Made by a program: the position numbers and the translations under genes
Notes under the pieces: model-generated
Database searches by the model: none
Told to the model about the DNA's origin: nothing
What the model saw: the letters and a program-made list of their open reading frames with translations, nothing else
Shown: piece by piece, positions 52,868-62,200 of the stretch
How the letters are laid out: the number at the start of each line of letters is the position of its first letter
Position numbering within the stretch: position 1 is the first letter of the stretch
Assembly: GCF_023656415.1 (NCBI RefSeq)
Contig: NZ_JAMOIL010000003.1
Span: 62,001-126,000, forward strand
DNA length: 64,000 bases
Direction of reading: 5' to 3'
Origin: Nocardioides bruguierae
Lineage (GTDB): Bacteria > Actinomycetota > Actinomycetes > Propionibacteriales > Nocardioidaceae

Positions 52868-52995
52868 GGTCTCGAGGCTCGTCGCCGGGGCTCCTCGCAC
52901 CTCGACCACCGGTGGGGTCGCCGGGGCTCCTCGCACCTCGACCACCGGCCTCGGTGGTCGAGGTGCGACGAGCGCCAGCGAGGAGCCTCGAGACC
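52868..52995. repeat. Palindromic interspersed-type repeat with internal duplication
   Basis: A ~45-base left arm (52868-52912, opening GGTCTCGAGGCTCGTCGC) is the imperfect reverse complement of 52951-52995. A 32-base part of the left arm (52881-52912) is exactly duplicated at 52917-52948. The sequence type GAGGCTCGTCGC...CACCTCGACCACCGG is one I recall from intergenic regions of Nocardioides-like genomes. It lies between convergent genes and may act as their terminator. Confidence 0.85.
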
Positions 52996-53016
52996 GGCGA
53001 GACCGGCCTCAGTGCC

Positions 53017-54063
53017 TCAGACGGTGCGGGGCAGCGGCGCCTCGTGCCGGGGGCTTCGCCCGTGCACGAGCACGTCGACCACGCAGGCCAGCGCCATCTC
53101 GCGCGCCTGCACGAACGACTCGGCCGACAGGAAGGCCGAGTGCGGGGTCAGCACCACGTTGTCCAGGTCGGTCAGCGCGGTGCGGCCGGTGTCCTCGTCC
53201 TCGATCACGTCGATGGCGGCGGCGGCGATCGTGCCGGTGCGCAGGGCCGTGACCAGCGCGGCCTCGTCCACGACCTCGCCGCGCGCGGTGTTCACCAGGC
53301 CGGCGCTCGGCCTCATCAGGCGCAGCTCGCGCTCGCCGACGAGGTGGTGGGTCGAGGGGAGCAGCGGGCAGTGCAGCGAGACGACGTCGGACGTCGCCAG
53401 CAGCTCGTCCAGGGAGCCCACGGGCGTGACGCCGGCAGCGGCCAGGTCCTCGGCGCTCCAGGTGGGCGCCCACACGGCCACCTCGAGCCCGAACGCGTGC
53501 AGCAGCGGGGCGACGGCCCGGGGGATCGCGCCGAAGTAGACGAGCCCGACCCGTTGGCCGCGCAGCCGCCGCGGCATCGGCAGGGAGGCGTCCAGGGGGT
53601 CCCACACGCCGGCCCGGACGCGGCGGTCGAACCGGGTCACGTGGCGGGCCAGGTCGAGGATCATCGCCACGGTGTGCGTGGCGACCTCGTCGACGCAGAA
53701 GCCAGGGGCGTGGGAGACCGCGACGCCGCGCTCGGCCGCGGCCGCGAGGTCGACGGTGTTGGTGCCGATGCTCTGCAGGGCCACGGCGCGCAGCCGCGGG
53801 AGACGCTCGAGGACCTCGCGGGTGATGGCCAGGCCCTCGGTCACGATCGCGTCGGCGTCGGCGAAGGCGGCCACGAGGGCGTCGACGGACCCGTCGCCGG
53901 GGTCGGCCTCGAGGAGCTCGAGACCGGCCACGCCCCAGCCCTGCAGGACGCCGCGCTCGTGGGCGAGGTCGTCCCCGATCCCGGCGTAGACGACCCGCAG
54001 GTCGGCGGTGTCGGTGGCACCGGCGGCGGGGGCGGTGGAGGGGCTGGGGCGGTGCTCGGTCAA
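53017..54063 (-). CDS. D-2-hydroxyacid dehydrogenase-family protein with unusual nucleotide loop
   Basis: This 348-residue protein has the catalytic set of the family: Arg in NTARGEVVDE, Glu in DVIEDEDTG and His in LTPHSAF. The NAD-binding loop, normally GxGxxG, reads YFGAIP (in VGLVYFGAIPRAVAPLL), so only one of three Gly remains. Cofactor binding may be altered. The start is uncertain: TTG 54063 is 2 bases past the Lrp stop; a GTG at RVVYAGIG would shorten it by about 22 residues. It ends the minus-strand catabolic cluster. Confidence 0.82.
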   Translation of the reverse strand: MTEHRPSPSTAPAAGATDTADLRVVYAGIGDDLAHERGVLQGWGVAGLELLEADPGDGSVDALVAAFADADAIVTEGLAITREVLERLPRLRAVALQSIGTNTVDLAAAAERGVAVSHAPGFCVDEVATHTVAMILDLARHVTRFDRRVRAGVWDPLDASLPMPRRLRGQRVGLVYFGAIPRAVAPLLHAFGLEVAVWAPTWSAEDLAAAGVTPVGSLDELLATSDVVSLHCPLLPSTHHLVGERELRLMRPSAGLVNTARGEVVDEAALVTALRTGTIAAAAIDVIEDEDTGRTALTDLDNVVLTPHSAFLSAESFVQAREMALACVVDVLVHGRSPRHEAPLPRTV

Positions 54064-54065
54064 CG

Positions 54066-54572
54066 TCAGTCCGTCTGGTCGGGCTCCTCGTGGGGCTCGC
54101 CGGCGGCGACGGGTGCGCCGTCGACCTGCTGCTCGCCCCACGTGAACCGGTGGGTGTGGATGTCGTGGTAGGTGAACGTCGTGAGGCTGCGGACGCCGGG
54201 CACGGCGCGTACCTCGCGGTTGATCACGGTGGAGAGGTGACGGGTGTCCTCGGCGAGCACCTCGACGAGGACGTCGAAGGGTCCGGCGCCGATGACGACG
54301 TAGACGACCTGCGGGATCGCGGAGAGCTTGTCCGCGATCTCGTACGGGTCGCCCTCGACGGTCAGGGCCAGCATCGCCATCGCCTCGAACCCGATCTTGA
54401 GCGGGTCGGTGATGCCGACGACCTTGAGGACCTCCTCCTCGATCAGGCGCATCACGCGCTTGCGGACGCCGCCGGGGGTCAGGCCGACGACGTCGGCGAG
54501 CTCCCGGTAGCCGGTCCGGCCGTCGCGCTCCAGCGCGCCGATGATCTTGCGGTCGACGTCGTCGAGGTCCAT
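54066..54572 (-). CDS. Lrp/AsnC-family regulator
   Basis: This 168-residue protein has an N-terminal helix-turn-helix (DLDDVDRKIIGALERDGR and ELADVVGLTPGGVRKRVMRL) and a C-terminal amino-acid-sensing RAM domain (AMLALTVEGDPYEIADKLSAIPQVVYVVIGAGPFDVLVEV). It likely controls the adjacent amino-acid importer and catabolic genes, as Lrp proteins usually do. ATG 54572 is chosen over an adjacent GTG because of distance from GGAGG. The RAM effector is unknown. Confidence 0.92.
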   Translation of the reverse strand: MDLDDVDRKIIGALERDGRTGYRELADVVGLTPGGVRKRVMRLIEEEVLKVVGITDPLKIGFEAMAMLALTVEGDPYEIADKLSAIPQVVYVVIGAGPFDVLVEVLAEDTRHLSTVINREVRAVPGVRSLTTFTYHDIHTHRFTWGEQQVDGAPVAAGEPHEEPDQTD

Positions 54573-54655
54573 CACGCCTCCATCCTCGGGGCGCGCCGGG
54601 CGGCGGGGGTCGCCCGCCGCCCGGCGTGTCGTGGTCGGTCTGATCTGCGTGCCGA

Positions 54656-55528
54656 TCAGTTGCCGGAGAAGTTGGCCTCGTCGGTGAGGCCGTAGGTGTC
54701 GAGCGCGTCCTGCACGGTGCCGTCCTCGCGCAGCGTCGCGATGTCCTCGTCCAGCGCGGTGGTGAGGGAGTCGTTGCCCAGGGTGTGGGGGAAGTTGACC
54801 TGGCCGTAGGACAGGGACGCCTCGAGGCGGTCGTCGGCCTCGATGGGCTGCATCGAGAGCGTGGTGCCGTCCAGCTGGGAGAGCTGGTAGCCGGTCTCGC
54901 CGGAGCCGGCGATGGTGGCGTCGATGCGGCCGTTGGTGAGGTCGGTCATCGCCTGGGTGAGGGTCTCGTACTGCTTGACGTTGTCGGCGCCGAAGACGTC
55001 CTGGAGCTCCTCGACGTAGAGGGAGCCCTGGGTGACGCCGACGGTGAGGCCGTCCAGGTCGTCGAGCGAGGAGTACTGGCCGTCCTGCGAGGCGACCGCG
55101 GTGAAGTCGTAGTAGACGGTGTCGGTCTGGCCGAGCACCTTGCCGTGGGCCTTGGTCCAGTACCAGCCGCCGGCGGCCAGGTCGGACTGGCCCTGCTGCA
55201 CCGAGCCGATGGCGGTGGAGCCGTGGATCGTCGCGTTGGTGATGGTCAGGCACTCCATCTCGGCGATCTGGTTCAGCACCAGGCCGTCCACGCCCCCGAG
55301 CTCGCCGGTGGAGTCGTCCACGTCGACGTAGGGCAGGGAGACGTCGGCGGCCACCGTGAGCGTGCCCTCGGTGACGGTGGTCAGGTCCGGGTGGGCCGGG
55401 GTGCAGTCGGCCTCGACCTCGCCGGTGGTGTTGGTCGAGCTGTCGGCGCAGGCGGAGATGCTGAGCGCGAGGAGCGGGGCGACGGCGATCAGGGCGGCGC
55501 GTCGCTTGGTGCTGGTCGTGCGGGTCAT
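54656..55528 (-). CDS. Polar amino-acid ABC transporter, substrate-binding lipoprotein
   Basis: This 290-residue lipoprotein (signal ending LLALSISAC) is a family 3 solute-binding protein: LTVAADVSLPYVDVDDSTGELGGVDGLVLNQIAEM, then SVQQGQSDLAAGGWYWTKA and GLTVGVTQGSLYVEELQ. It would deliver a cationic or polar amino acid or related amine to the two permeases encoded upstream. No ribosome site stronger than AAGGAT is seen before ATG 55528. It is separated from the permease by 176 bases holding a 12-base duplicated unit (55602-55625). Confidence 0.9.
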   Translation of the reverse strand: MTRTTSTKRRAALIAVAPLLALSISACADSSTNTTGEVEADCTPAHPDLTTVTEGTLTVAADVSLPYVDVDDSTGELGGVDGLVLNQIAEMECLTITNATIHGSTAIGSVQQGQSDLAAGGWYWTKAHGKVLGQTDTVYYDFTAVASQDGQYSSLDDLDGLTVGVTQGSLYVEELQDVFGADNVKQYETLTQAMTDLTNGRIDATIAGSGETGYQLSQLDGTTLSMQPIEADDRLEASLSYGQVNFPHTLGNDSLTTALDEDIATLREDGTVQDALDTYGLTDEANFSGN

Positions 55529-55704
55529 GTCGATCCTTCAGGGTCGGGCGAGAGGGTCGGGCAGGAGAGGACGGCGGCGCGACGCTGCGCCTGCGGTGCG
55601 GGCTGTGCTGGGTGCTGTGCTGGGTGCTGCGGTGGGACGGGTGGTGCGGGCCGCCGCCCCGGTCGGGGGCGGGGCGACGGCGGTCGGTGGGAGCGGCGGG
55701 CGGC

Positions 55705-56358
55705 TCAGTACTGGGTGCGGGTCGCCAGCCAGCCGGCGAACCGGGAGGCGGCGATGACGACCACGGCGTAGAGCGCACCGGCCACGATGAACACCTGCAG
55801 GTACTGGAAGGTGATCGAGCCGATGTTGTAGGCGGCGTTGAGCAGCTCGGGCTCGGCGACGGCGACGGCCAGCGAGGTGCTCTGGAAGACGATGGCGGCG
55901 TAGCCGACCAGCGACGGGGTCGAGATCCGCAGCGCCTGCGGGGCGATGACGGAGGCGAAGGTGCGCGCGCGGCCGATGCCGAGGGCCTGGCAGGCCTCCA
56001 GCTGGCCGGCGGGGATGCCGCGGATGGCGCCGCGGACGATCTCGCTGACGTACCCGGCGTTGGAGAACGTGAACGCCGCGATGATCGACCAGAAGGCGCT
56101 GAGCACGACCTCGACGCTCGGCAGGCCGTAGTAGATGAGGTAGAGGACGACCAGGGCGGGCAGGCCACGGGCGAGCTCGATCACGGCTACCAGGAGCCAC
56201 CGCAGCGGCCGCGAGGTGGTGCGCTCGGTGACGTAGCCGAGGACGAGGCCCAGCGGCAGGCCGAGCAGCAGCGAGACGAACGTGAGCCAGAGGCTGTGGC
56301 CCAGGCCCCGGAGCAGGTCGGGCAGCCAGGAGACGGAGTCGGCGAGGAAGTCGCTCAT
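55705..56358 (-). CDS. Amino-acid ABC transporter permease (second subunit)
   Basis: This 217-residue inner-membrane protein has five helices and the ABC permease EAA loop with EACQALGIGRARTFASVIAPQALR. The N-terminal helix block GHSLWLTFVSLLLGLPLGLVLG is typical of the HisMQ type. It pairs with the preceding permease as a heterodimer. Its ATG overlaps that gene's stop (ATGA). Confidence 0.93.
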   Translation of the reverse strand: MSDFLADSVSWLPDLLRGLGHSLWLTFVSLLLGLPLGLVLGYVTERTTSRPLRWLLVAVIELARGLPALVVLYLIYYGLPSVEVVLSAFWSIIAAFTFSNAGYVSEIVRGAIRGIPAGQLEACQALGIGRARTFASVIAPQALRISTPSLVGYAAIVFQSTSLAVAVAEPELLNAAYNIGSITFQYLQVFIVAGALYAVVVIAASRFAGWLATRTQY

Positions 56359-56981
56359 CAGGCGGCCCACCCCGACTCGGCCCTCGCCGCCGCGGCCCGG
56401 CCCACGAGGGCCAGCACGAGGCTGAGCAGCAGGTACAGGACGCCGACCGTGACGAAGGGGGTGATCCCGTCACCGGTGCGGTTGGCGGCCCGGTTGGCCA
56501 CGAAGGTCAGCTCGGCGACGCCGATCACGGAGGCCAGCGAGGTGTCCTTGACCATGCCGATCACGTAGGAGACGACCGCCGGTGCGGAGATCACCGCGGC
56601 CTGCGGCACGACGACGCGCAGCCGGCCGGTGCGGGTCGGGATGCCCAGGGCGTCCAGGGCCTCGTACTGACCCTTCGCGACGCCCTCCAGGCCGGAGCGG
56701 TAGATCTCGGCGCAGTAGGCGGAGGCGACCAGGCCGAACACGATGACGGCCGCCCCGAGCGGGGTGAAGACCCCGACGCCGAGGAAGACCAGCATCAGCC
56801 AGACCAGCGGGGGGACGCCGCGCACGACGTCGGTCCAGGCGATGGCCAGCCAGCGCAGCGGGGCGACGCGGCTGCGACGCGCGAGCACGACCAGGACGCC
56901 GGCGGCCATGCCGATCAGGGCCGAGAGGATCGTGATCTGCGCGGTCAGCCAGAGCGCGGCGGGGAGGAGGGAGAAGTCCAT
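56358..56981 (-). CDS. Amino-acid ABC transporter permease (first subunit)
   Basis: This 207-residue HisMQ-type permease has an EAA loop EALDALGIPTRTGRLRVVVPQAAV and five helices, starting LPAALWLTAQITILSALIGM. ATG 56981 begins 1 base after the ATPase stop. Together with the next permease it forms the membrane channel of the importer. Confidence 0.93.
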   Translation of the reverse strand: MDFSLLPAALWLTAQITILSALIGMAAGVLVVLARRSRVAPLRWLAIAWTDVVRGVPPLVWLMLVFLGVGVFTPLGAAVIVFGLVASAYCAEIYRSGLEGVAKGQYEALDALGIPTRTGRLRVVVPQAAVISAPAVVSYVIGMVKDTSLASVIGVAELTFVANRAANRTGDGITPFVTVGVLYLLLSLVLALVGRAAAARAESGWAA

Positions 56982-56982
56982 C

Positions 56983-57795
56983 TCAGCCCTCCGCGATGGC
57001 CCGCAGGAACTGCCGGGTGCGGTCATGGGTGGGCTGCTCGAGCAGCGAGCGGGACGGGCCCTCCTCGAGGATGCCGCCGTCGCAGAGGAACACCGTGCGG
57101 TCCGAGACCTGCTTGGCGAAACCCATCTCGTGGGTGGAGACGAGCATCGTCATGCCGGCCTCGGCGAGCTCGCGCATCACCGAGAGGACCTCCGAGCGCA
57201 TCTCGGGGTCGATGGCCGAGGTGGGCTCGTCGAAGAGGATCACGCGCGGGTCGAGCGCCAGGGAGCGGGCGATCGCGACGCGCTGCTGCTGGCCGCCGGA
57301 GAGCTGGGAGGGGTGGGAGCCGGCCTTGTGGCCCATGCCGACGCGCTCCAGCAGGGTGCGGGCACGCTCGCGCGCCTCGTCCTTGCCCGTGCCGAGGGCG
57401 GCGCGCTGGGCGAAGACGATGTTCTGCTCGGCGGTCATGTTCGCGAACAGGTTGAACGACTGGAAGACCATGCCGATCTGGCGCCGCACCCTCAGCAGCG
57501 CCTTCGCGGACGGGGCCACGACCGCGCCGCCCCGGGTGCTGACCAGCGGGGTGCCGTCGAGGGTGACCTGGCCGCTGGTGGGCAGCTCGAGCTGGTTGAT
57601 GCAGCGCAGCAGCGTGGACTTGCCGCCGCCGCTGGGGCCGATGAGGGCGACGACCTCGCCCTTGTCGAGGTGCAGGTCGACGCCCCGCAGGACGGTGTGG
57701 TCGCCGAACGACTTCGTCAGCGAGTCGACGACGAGCAGCGGCCCGCCGGGGGCGGCGGTGGCGTCGGGGGACGGGGTGGTGTTCAACAGGCTCAT
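56983..57795 (-). CDS. Amino-acid ABC transporter ATPase
   Basis: This 270-residue ATPase has Walker A GPSGGGKST, the Q-loop VFQSFNLFANMT, signature LSGGQQQR, Walker B VILFDEPTSAID and the switch His in VSTHEMGF. It belongs to the GlnQ/HisP type that energises polar amino-acid uptake. The first ~18 residues are a low-complexity extension. First of the four transporter genes, 24 bases after the FAD oxidoreductase stop. Confidence 0.95.
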   Translation of the reverse strand: MSLLNTTPSPDATAAPGGPLLVVDSLTKSFGDHTVLRGVDLHLDKGEVVALIGPSGGGKSTLLRCINQLELPTSGQVTLDGTPLVSTRGGAVVAPSAKALLRVRRQIGMVFQSFNLFANMTAEQNIVFAQRAALGTGKDEARERARTLLERVGMGHKAGSHPSQLSGGQQQRVAIARSLALDPRVILFDEPTSAIDPEMRSEVLSVMRELAEAGMTMLVSTHEMGFAKQVSDRTVFLCDGGILEEGPSRSLLEQPTHDRTRQFLRAIAEG

Positions 57796-57819
57796 CCGAT
57801 CTGGCGTCAGTGCTGCCGG

Positions 57820-59238
57820 TCAGTAACGGCCGGAGATCCGGTTGGCGAGGGTGGCCAGGCGCGAGGTCTCGGGGCTCTGGCTGCGGCGCTCGAGGGCGTC
57901 GACGGCGCTGTAGACGCGGTACATGCCGCGCACGCCGAGCCAGCGTGCGGGCTCGGGCTCCCAGGGGCGGACCTTCTTGCCGACCCAGGGCAGGCGGGTG
58001 ATCGCGGTGTCCTCGCCCAGGATCAGGTCGCGCAGGGTCCGGCCGGCCAGGTTGCTGGCGGAGAGGCCGTCGCCCACGTAGCCGCCCGCGACCGCGAGGC
58101 CGGTGGCCGGGTCGGCGTCGACCGTGGCGGACCAGTCGCGGGGGATGCCCAGCACGCCGGTCCAGGTGTGGTCGAAGGCGACGTCGGCCAGGGCAGGGAA
58201 CAGGCGGTCGAAGCTGGCGGTGAGCGCCTCGACGGAGGCCACCGGGGTCTCGCCGTGCCTGTCGCGGCCCGAGCCCCAGTAGTAGGGGGTGCCGGGCCCG
58301 CCGAGCACGATCCGGTCGTCGGCGGTCTTCTGGATGTAGGAGAAGGAGTGGGCCGCGTCGCGGGTGAGCACCGCGTTGTCCGCCCAACCGACGCTCTCGA
58401 GCTGCGCGCGCGAGAGCGGCTCGGTGGCCAGCACGCTGGAGAGCTTGGGCAGCCAGGTGCGGCGCTGGCCGGGCAGGTCGGCGGTGAAGGCCTCGGTGCC
58501 GCGGACGACCCAGCGGGCGTCCACGGTGTCGCCGGTGCCGGTGGTGACCCGGTGCGGGGCGATGTCGGTGACGCGGGTGTGCTCGTGCACCACCACTCCG
58601 AGGCGCAGGCAGGCGTCGCGCAGGCCGGAGACGAGCTTGGCCGGCTGGACGCGGGCGGCGCGGCGCGACCAGAGGCCGACGGTGCCGCCGGCGAGGTGCG
58701 CGAAGCGGTCGGTCAGGGCGTCGCCGCTGACCAGCTCCAGGTCCTCGTCCTCGAAGCCCCACGCGAGGCAGTACTCCTGCTCCTCGCGCAGCCGCGCCGC
58801 CTGGGCCGGCGTCGTGGCGATGGCGATCTCGCCCTGCGTGGCGACGTCGGCCTCGATGCCCTCGGCGCGGGTGACGGCCACGACCTCGTCGATGGCCCCG
58901 AAGATCTGGCGCTGGAAGTCGATGACGGACTGCTTGCCGTGGCTGGCCGCGTACATCCGGTTCAGGCCCGGCATGCCGTAGGACAGCCAGCCGCCGTTGC
59001 GGCCGGAGGCGCCGTACCCGACGGTCTCGGCCTCGAGCACGACGATGCGCCACTCGGGCTTCGCCCGGGCGAGGTAGTAGGCGGTCCACAGGCCGGTGTA
59101 CCCGCCGCCGACCACGACGACGTCGGCGGTGGTGGAGGAGGTCAGCGGCGGGTGGACGGGCCCGAGCCCGGCGTCGCGGTACCAGAAGGAGACGTCGCCG
59201 TTGCAGCGCAGCGCGTGTCCGGCGGTGGGGGTGGGCAT
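57820..59238 (-). CDS. FAD-dependent amine oxidoreductase (DAO family)
   Basis: This 472-residue flavoenzyme has the dinucleotide motif VVVGGGYTGLWTAYYLA near residue 40, VVLEAETVGYGASGRNGGWLS and a C-terminal GGYVGDGLSASNLAGRTLRDLI. These are typical of DAO-family proteins such as gamma-glutamylputrescine oxidase. It likely oxidises an amine or N-substituted amino acid with O2 as acceptor. It sits between the kinase/aminotransferase fusion and an amino-acid importer, so imported substrate is probably processed by both. ATG 59238 follows AGGAAG. Confidence 0.88.
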   Translation of the reverse strand: MPTPTAGHALRCNGDVSFWYRDAGLGPVHPPLTSSTTADVVVVGGGYTGLWTAYYLARAKPEWRIVVLEAETVGYGASGRNGGWLSYGMPGLNRMYAASHGKQSVIDFQRQIFGAIDEVVAVTRAEGIEADVATQGEIAIATTPAQAARLREEQEYCLAWGFEDEDLELVSGDALTDRFAHLAGGTVGLWSRRAARVQPAKLVSGLRDACLRLGVVVHEHTRVTDIAPHRVTTGTGDTVDARWVVRGTEAFTADLPGQRRTWLPKLSSVLATEPLSRAQLESVGWADNAVLTRDAAHSFSYIQKTADDRIVLGGPGTPYYWGSGRDRHGETPVASVEALTASFDRLFPALADVAFDHTWTGVLGIPRDWSATVDADPATGLAVAGGYVGDGLSASNLAGRTLRDLILGEDTAITRLPWVGKKVRPWEPEPARWLGVRGMYRVYSAVDALERRSQSPETSRLATLANRISGRY

Positions 59239-59240
59239 GC

Positions 59241-62200
59241 TCAGAACCACTTCCTGGAGAGGACCTCGTCGAGGGCGTCGACGTAGGAGTCGGCCTCCTC
59301 GACGGTCAGGGTGAGGGGCGGCTTCACCTTGAGCACGTTCTGGCGCTCGGAGGTGGCCTGGTCGATGACGCCGCGGGCCAGCAGGGCCTCGCAGACCGCG
59401 GCGGTGAGCGCGGCGTCGGGGGTGAGGGAGTCGCGGTCGGTGACGAGCTCGATGCCGCGGTAGAGCCCGCGCCCGTGGACGGCGGCGATCGACTCGTGCT
59501 GGGCGGCCAGCTCGGCCACGCGGCCGGCGAGGTGGTCGCCGACGGCCTTGGCGTTGGCCTGGAGGCCCTCGTCGGCGAGGACGTCGAGCACGGCCAGGCC
59601 GGCGGCGCAGGCGACCGGGGAGCCTCCCGTGGTGGAGAAGAAGGTGCCCTCGCGACCGAGCTGGTCGCTGATCTCCTTGCGGGTGATCACGGCGCCGAGG
59701 GGCACGCCGTTGCCCATGGCCTTGGCGCAGACCACGACGTCGGGGGTGACCCCTTCGGCCTGGAAGGCCCAGAAGCTCTCGCCGGTGCGGGCGTAGCCGA
59801 CCTGGACCTCGTCGGCGATGGTCAGCGCACCGACCCGGTGGGCGGCCTCCTGCATCGCCACGGAGTAGCCGGCGGCGGGCACGACGCCGCCGGAGTTGCC
59901 GAGGATCGACTCCATGATCACCGCGGCGGGTGCCGTGCCGGCGTCCACGAGGCCGTCGAGCACGCCGTTCAGGTCGGCGGCGTAGGCGGCGCCCGCGCCC
60001 TCGCCGCGGTGGGTGCCGCGGAAGGCGTTGGGCACGTCCGTCACCGTCACCCAGGAGGGGCGCGAGTCCAGCGCGTGCGGGTTGTCGTAGGCCGAGGTGG
60101 TGATCGCGTCGGCGGCCGTGGACCAGCCGTGGTAGCCCTCGGCGTGGGTGACGACCTGGCGCCGGCCGGTGGCGATGGTGGCCATGCGCAGGGCGAGGTC
60201 GACCGCCTCGGTGCCGCTGTTGACCAGCACGACCGAGTCGTAGGGGGAGGTGCCGTCGGCGCCGCGGGTGGTCTCGAGGATGCGTTCGGAGAGGTCCGCC
60301 AGGTCGCGGTAGAGGAACCGGCTGTTGGTGTTGAGCCTGCCCAGCGCGCGGGTCACGGCGGCCTGGAGTCGCGGGTGCGAGTGCCCGATGGCGGCCACGT
60401 TGTTGACCATGTCGAGGTGGGCGCGGCCGTCGGCGTCGAGCAGGTGGCTGCGCCAGCCGCGGACGAAGACCGGCGGGCGGGCGTAGTAGCGCTCGGTGTT
60501 GTCGGGCAGGAACGCGTTGCGCCGGGCCTGCTCGCTCGCGGCGTCGACCGCGTGGTCGGTGCCGCTGGTGGCCAGGCCGAGGGCGGCGTCCGTGCCGGCG
60601 ACGAGCGCGCCGTAGCCGGGGGCCAGGTCGGCCGGGCAGTCCCAGGGCAGGTCGATCGCGGCGGACGCCGGCAGCAGTCGCAGCCGCAGGTGGTGCCGGG
60701 CGTGCTCGAGGGTCGTGGTGCTGCCGTCGGCGTGGGTGCTGACCTGGTCGAGGGGAGTGGCGCGGCCCAGCGACTCGCCCGCGGTCACGAGCGCACCCGG
60801 CACGCAGGCGGGCGAGGGCTGCACGTCGGCGACCTCGAGCCGGTGGGCACCGATCCGCACGTGCAGGGTGCCGGGCCCGGTGCTCAGCACGGTGGCGTCG
60901 GCCAGCGTGACCAGCTCGTGGCCGCCGCGCGAGACCGACTCGGCGGCCAGCGGGTAGGTGCGCTGCCGGTCGGGGCGCACGCCCGGCCGGGCCGAGGTGA
61001 CCCGCGGCTCGCGCTGCGGCACCACGACCAGGGGGTGCCGGGCGAGGGCGTGGTGCAGGACGAGCGCCTCGGTGTCGGGCCGCAGGAGCAGCCGGGACGG
61101 GGCGTCGTCGCCGTCGGGGGCGAACGAGAGCGGCGTGGGGGAACCGCCGTCGACGCCGCGCAGCGCCAGCAGTGCGACCGGAGCCTCGGTGGTGCTCGCG
61201 TCCGCGTCCTCGCGGGGGAGCAGCAGCGCCGCCATCGCGTCGGCGTCGAGCCCGGCCGCGGTCTCGAACGAGCGCCACTCGTGCGCCATCCGCGTGGTGG
61301 CGTAGGTGTTGTGCGGGTCCACGGCCAGCTGCTGCCAGCCGGAGGCCACGAGCACGGCGCAGCGCAGCTGCACGAGCGGCCAGAGGGCGGAGCGCTCCGC
61401 CGGGGTGAGCGGCAGGCCGTCGTCCGCGGCCAGGCCCTGCTCGAGCGTGGCGGTCATCGCGCGCAGCACCCCGTGGTCGTCGAGGTCGTGGTGGAGCATC
61501 GAGGCGAGGGTCACCGCCACCTCGCCGATCCGCCACGAGCCGACGACGTCGCCGAAGTCGATGACCCCGACGACCCGGGGGCGAGCGTCCACGGTGCGGG
61601 CCACCACGTTGTCGTCGGTGATGTCGCCGTGGATCAGCTGCACGGGCAGGTCGACGGCCACCTGCTGCACCCGTGCCCAGGCCCGCTCGGTGACGGCGAG
61701 GAGCTGCCCGCGGCGGTCCTCGGGGACGGCGGGGGCGAACTCGCTGACGACGGTGGCCGCGTGCCGCAGGTCCCACTGGGTCTCCCGGTCGGCGGTGGCC
61801 GGCACGTCGGCGAGGGCCCGGCTCACCCGGGCGACCAGCGAGGCCAGGCCGGTGACGAGGTGGGTCGGCAGGTGCCGCTCGTCGACCAGCTGCTCGCCCT
61901 CGACGAAGCGCAGGGCCACCGCGAAGTGGTCCGCGCCGTCCAGGGCGACCCGCTGCACGAGCGTGCCGTCCGCGGCGGCCACGGGGGCGGGGGCCTCGAT
62001 GCCGGCCGAGGCGAGCGCGGTCATCGCCGCCACCTGGTCGTGGACGACGGCGGCGTCGGTGGCGGGGTGGAAGACCTTGAAGACCAGGGCGCCGGCCGAG
62101 GCGCCCGAGGGGCCGGTGTCGGGGCGGAGGAGGAAGTTGCGGTCCTGCTGGCTGCCCAGCTCGGTGACGGCCCCGGTGAGCCCGTAGCGCTGGGCGACGA

